From Euryodendron excelsum (taxonomy: Eukaryota; Streptophyta; Magnoliopsida; Ericales; Pentaphylacaceae), in contig CM065377.1 in assembly GCA_033060915.1 (NCBI GenBank), positions 53,634,183 through 53,698,182 of the forward strand: a stretch of DNA of 64,000 nucleotides. The letters are read 5' to 3'. The notes below the pieces were generated by a model. It did no database searches. It saw nothing but the letters and a program-made list of their open reading frames with translations, and was not told the origin of the DNA. Shown here piece after piece: positions 60,503 through 64,000 of this stretch. Numbering within the stretch: the first letter of the stretch is position 1; each line of letters opens with the position of its first letter. Position numbers and translations under genes: made by a program.

Positions 60503-62175
60503 AGAAGAGATAGAGAAAATAAATTGAAGGAAGAAGATCAAGGAGAATAAGAGGAAGCAAGAAGAGCTCAACCAAGCTTGGAAACACATTGTGGAGTTGG
60601 AAAAGCTAGAGAGAGAAAGGTATAAACTAAAATCTTAAATGTATAATTGTATATATGCATCTATATGGATTGGGGTGTTTGGGTTTGTCTTGAGGGACTC
60701 CTTGAGTCCCAATTACTTTGAATTTAAGAGCTTATAGCTCAATATTGGAGAATTGGAGAGTTGAGGGTTGAAACCCGCAAATATATGGAATGTTAAGGTT
60801 TTGAATCTTTTCCTTAGATCCCTTTGATTTCATTGTTCTTTCTTCCCCATTTGAGTTATTGTCATCCTTGTGGGCTAATCTTTGAGCTCTAAGAATATTG
60901 GGAAGGTTTTGTTGTGTTTGGAGGAGTTTTGAAATTTTGGGTCGAACTTTGGTTGTTGTCTAAAACTGGGCGTTCGAATGCCCGATATGGCGTTCGAACT
61001 GTATGGGGAAGAAGACCGGGCATTCAAAAGGCCCCGGCGGGCGTTTGAACGGTCAGAGAGGGTGTTTTTTCATTTTGGCATGGCGTTCAAACAGCCATTT
61101 GGGCGTTCAAACGCCCAATTCATTTTGCCTGGCGTTCGAACTCCCTGGTTGGGCGTTTGAATGGTTTGCTAATTTCTGCACTGTTTAGTAAAACCGACAT
61201 AATTTTCTCTAGAAAACTCAAATTGATGCACCTTTTAAATTATCAGAACGTAGACTCATAGACCTTTGTACCCATATAAAGTTTGTTCTCTAATTCCTTA
61301 TATATTGAGAGATATGGAAGTTTAAAGTTGACCCAAAACTATGCCAAAAACTTTATTTTTCCAAAATGTTATCCCGTTTTTCGTGAGACCTAACTTCTTC
61401 ACCCGAAATGTGTTTTTGACCCATGACATATCAAATTAAAGCCTTTTAAGCCTATTTTCAAATGGCACTAGCCTTGAGTGTGAACTCATCTTTGAGAGGT
61501 GGTTGGGAAGCGATGAAGGAGTCGACGTCTTGGCTTTCATGTTCAGACCTCAACTTTATGTTTTCGGTTTACATTGGGTCTTTGTCCTAGAGTTTAGTAT
61601 CACTCTCCTGTTGTGAGAGTGAAGTGTTGATTATTCAGGGTTGGAGAACTTATGTGCTTAGTCTCTGTATACGTGTTATTGCTTCGCCTTAGAATTTTAT
61701 ATTGATGTTTCCATGTTTCTATGTGAATTATGTGTAGGAACACCTTGCTTAGCACCTATTCAGTTGGATAGTGGTGAGTAACAATATGCCATGAGTAAGA
61801 CCTATTACTCTCCAAATGCTTTCAAGTTCAATTACGTTTCATGCATTTCTTTCCATTTATTTCAATGTATCAATAATTACATTCAAGTATAAATGTCATG
61901 TTTTGAATTACATATGAACCTTACTTACGACATGAATTACAACCCATGAACTAGAACGTTTACATAAGGTAGATGTAAGATTTCTAACATACGACTCCAT
62001 ATAAGGACTTCTCGTGGTGAGACTTTAATCTAGTCCGATAGTCCTAGGATGAAGGATATGGAATAAAATATTGGCATGTAAAGTCTTTCATGGCAAGACC
62101 CTAAACTAGCAACGATAGTCCTACAGTAGGAGACTCGAAATAATCTAATGTCAAGTTGGGAGACGTCCCTTTTAG

Positions 62176-62530
62176 CCTAAAGAGCCTTATATGTATCGTG
62201 CAGCTGAGACCAAGTGCCTAGAAAGGGGGTAGGCAGGTGCAAGCCAGAGTGGACAATCTAATGTTGGCCTAAAGAGCCTTATGTGTACCGTGCTACTGAG
62301 ATCAAGCGCCCAGAAAGGGGGTAGGCAAGTGCGAGCCAGAGCGGACAATCTAATGTTGGCTTAAAAAGCCTTATGTGTACCGTGCGGCTAAGACCAAACG
62401 CCCAGAAAGAGGGTAGGTAGGTGCGAGTCAGAGTGGACAATCTAATATTGACCTAAAGAGCCTTATGTATACATTGCGGCTGAGACCAAGTGCCCAAAAA
62501 GGGGTAAGCGGGTGCGAGCCAGAAAGAATA
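62176..62530. repeat. 92-bp tandem repeat, nearly four units
   Basis: Units start with cctaaagagccttat at 62176, 62268, 62360 and 62452, an exact 92-base period. Each contains gcccagaaagggggtagg, gtgcgagccagag and ggacaatctaat, with a few substitutions between units. The last unit breaks off near 62530. It lies inside the 3.5 kb solo LTR. Confidence 0.93.
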
Positions 62531-63759
62531 GCATTGTGCTGTGTACTTAGATAGCTCAAACGCTCCTGAGGGAGTAGGGAGGGCGAAGTGTTACCATTGC
62601 AATGTGTTTAAAACCGTAAGGTAGGCACATGCATGACATGAAGTGCCAAAGCGAGCAATATTGTATATAGTTAACATCTTAGCTTAAAGAGCCCTATATA
62701 TGACCTATAAGATTACTAATGCGGAACATAACTCTAATATAAAGACGTAACACACTTATGCTCTAGAATGAGAAATATAATTTGTTCAAATGCTTCACAA
62801 CAAGTTACGTATGTTTCCACAAGTACAAATGTCACGATATATCTCTCCTTTCTACGATATTATGATATACCCTTACAATATCATGCCAAGGTATGCTTAT
62901 GATAGCTATGTTATGCCTTACGAAATCATGTTATATGTTTTGTCTCACTCCTATGATGCTATATTCGAAATGTAATAGTATTTCAATATGATACTTATGT
63001 TACCTATGTTTCCAAAGCTACGTTTTATAAGTTACTAAAAATGATAATATTTGATGTGTCTGATATTATGTGACGAGCTAAGTTGTACGCTTAGCAGATA
63101 TGATACACTATGCTCATGACAAGTCATGTCACGCTCAAATAGTTCCTGCTACAACACGTCTGCCTCTTTTCTTTAACATTATGTTTTAGAAATGATTAAA
63201 TGTTTTAATACAAAAGCCTATGCCTCATATGATTTTAAGATTTTACTTATACGTTTCTAAGTTCATGTCACATATGCATAAAGGTACCCCTATTGCCATG
63301 TACATTAAATATAAATATTAGTCTATGGTATTTTATGCTCATGTATTATTGTTATTCACTAAACATTAGTTTACGTTTTCTAAAAATGTTTTCAGGTGAC
63401 CAAACTGAAAGACCTTGAGGGAGGCCCATTACGTGGATATTTGGACTGCAGCCCACAGGCCTTATGTTATGTACTGATATAGGGGTTGGACCATAATGTT
63501 TTGTAATATTATCATGTTATAACTATGGTGGCCTTTGATAGGCCCATCTTATGAAATGTTTATATTTTGGATTAGGCACAGCTCTACCATGTATGACACG
63601 GATCATATTTCAAGTTATAAAAGATTTTATTTTCGCAAATTTTAAATGATTATGCACAAGTGATCAACCAGTTTATGTAATGCGACCTTGGGTAGCCCTG
63701 CTACTGACTGGTCATGTACCCTAAATCCGTATAGGCAGGGTTATGGGGCATGACAATGT

Positions 63760-64000
63760 TGAGGGAATTTGGACTCAAAATTACATTCACAAATTCACCA
63801 ACCAATGCATAGAAAAAGCTCTATATAATCTGAGTTTCAGCACAAACCTGTAATTCAAGCAATCAAATCAACAAAATTGGGAAAACAAAAAAACAGAAGT
63901 ACTTCTAATAAAACTAGAAATGACTACATGATATTTTTGCTATCTAGGAAAATGAAAATGAAGAATAAGGGTGGAACTTTCTAACAATCTGCAAACTGTG
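63760..64000. other. Terminal 240 bases, probably Harbinger sequence
   Basis: AT-rich sequence after the solo LTR's target duplication. By position it should continue the Harbinger element interrupted at 60253, upstream of its minus-strand Myb/SANT ORF. No coding frame or terminus is visible. Confidence 0.35.

Larger units (their letters stand above)
60254..63754 (+). mobile_element. Solo LTR, 3.5 kb, inserted in the Harbinger element
   Basis: Flanked by the 5-bp duplication atgtt (60249-60253 and 63755-63759). It starts TATAATACCCTGAACCC, a near match to the TGTAATACCC start common in plant gypsy LTRs, with the second base changed, and ends TTATGGGGCATGACA. No internal domain follows, so it is a solo LTR. 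Possible promoter: tgtatatatac near 60431 followed by a GA tract. It contains a ggcgttcgaacgccc-type cluster (60968-61165) and a 92-bp tandem array. Orientation is inferred from the start motif only. Confidence 0.8.
57501..64000. mobile_element. PIF/Harbinger DNA transposon, split by a solo LTR and running off the window
   Basis: The left terminus gagcatcttcaagggtgctc follows the 3-bp target duplication TAA (57498-57500), typical of PIF/Harbinger. Two convergent ORFs, a transposase (+) and a Myb/SANT-like ORF (-), are the family's usual pair. No matching right terminus is found up to 60253, where a solo LTR begins. After the LTR (63760-64000) the sequence may continue the element, so its right end probably lies beyond the window. 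Confidence 0.75.

Noticed and set aside
62176..62530. Regularly spaced repeats considered as a CRISPR-like array
   Set aside because: The units are contiguous tandem copies with no unique spacers, in a plant LTR.

Overview
The window is nuclear DNA from a flowering plant, most probably a eudicot. Evidence: spliced genes with plant-type introns, an ETTIN/ARF3 auxin response factor carrying two tasiR-ARF target sites, a DUF599 membrane protein, a COMT-type O-methyltransferase, and very heavy LTR retrotransposon nesting. It is AT-rich with GA/CT and AT microsatellites. I cannot name the species.

Left arm (1-21 kb): a MITE-like element, then the complete ARF3/ETTIN gene on the minus strand (CDS 7950 to 1678, ten coding exons, 719 residues by my splice model). 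Next come a 2 kb repeat called A, AT-rich intergenic DNA with small MITEs and GA tracts, a two-exon DUF599 gene on the minus strand (17772 to 16977) whose intron appears to be GC-AG, and a second duplicated block called B.

Middle (20-51 kb): a nested stack of LTR retrotransposon insertions, three with exact 5-bp target duplications. (1) An old LTR of about 1.4 kb (about 20.0-21.3 kb plus 51.03-51.14 kb) is split by (2) a 29.7 kb minus-strand element, 21306-51020, TSD TGCAC, with LTRs of about 4.4-4.6 kb, a decayed gag, no visible pol, and an antisense plant-mobile-domain ORF next to the PPT. (3) Inside its leader lies a solo LTR of a related family in the opposite orientation, 34002-45792, TSD GTAGG. 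(4) Inside that lies a 6.8 kb LARD-like element, 38473-45316, TSD ACAAT, with PBS and PPT. Without the later insertions the 29.7 kb element would be about 17.9 kb.

Right arm (51-64 kb): B', a second copy of B; a two-exon O-methyltransferase on the minus strand (53825 to 51929, 357 residues); and A', a second copy of A. A' is interrupted at a TAA site by a PIF/Harbinger transposon with a broken transposase (+) and a broken Myb/SANT-like ORF (-). That transposon is in turn split by a 3.5 kb solo LTR (60254-63754, TSD ATGTT) and runs off the window.

The three host genes look intact and functionally unrelated. Most of the rest is layered transposon history, which the paired copies (A/A', B/B', LTR pairs) let one read as empty versus filled sites.
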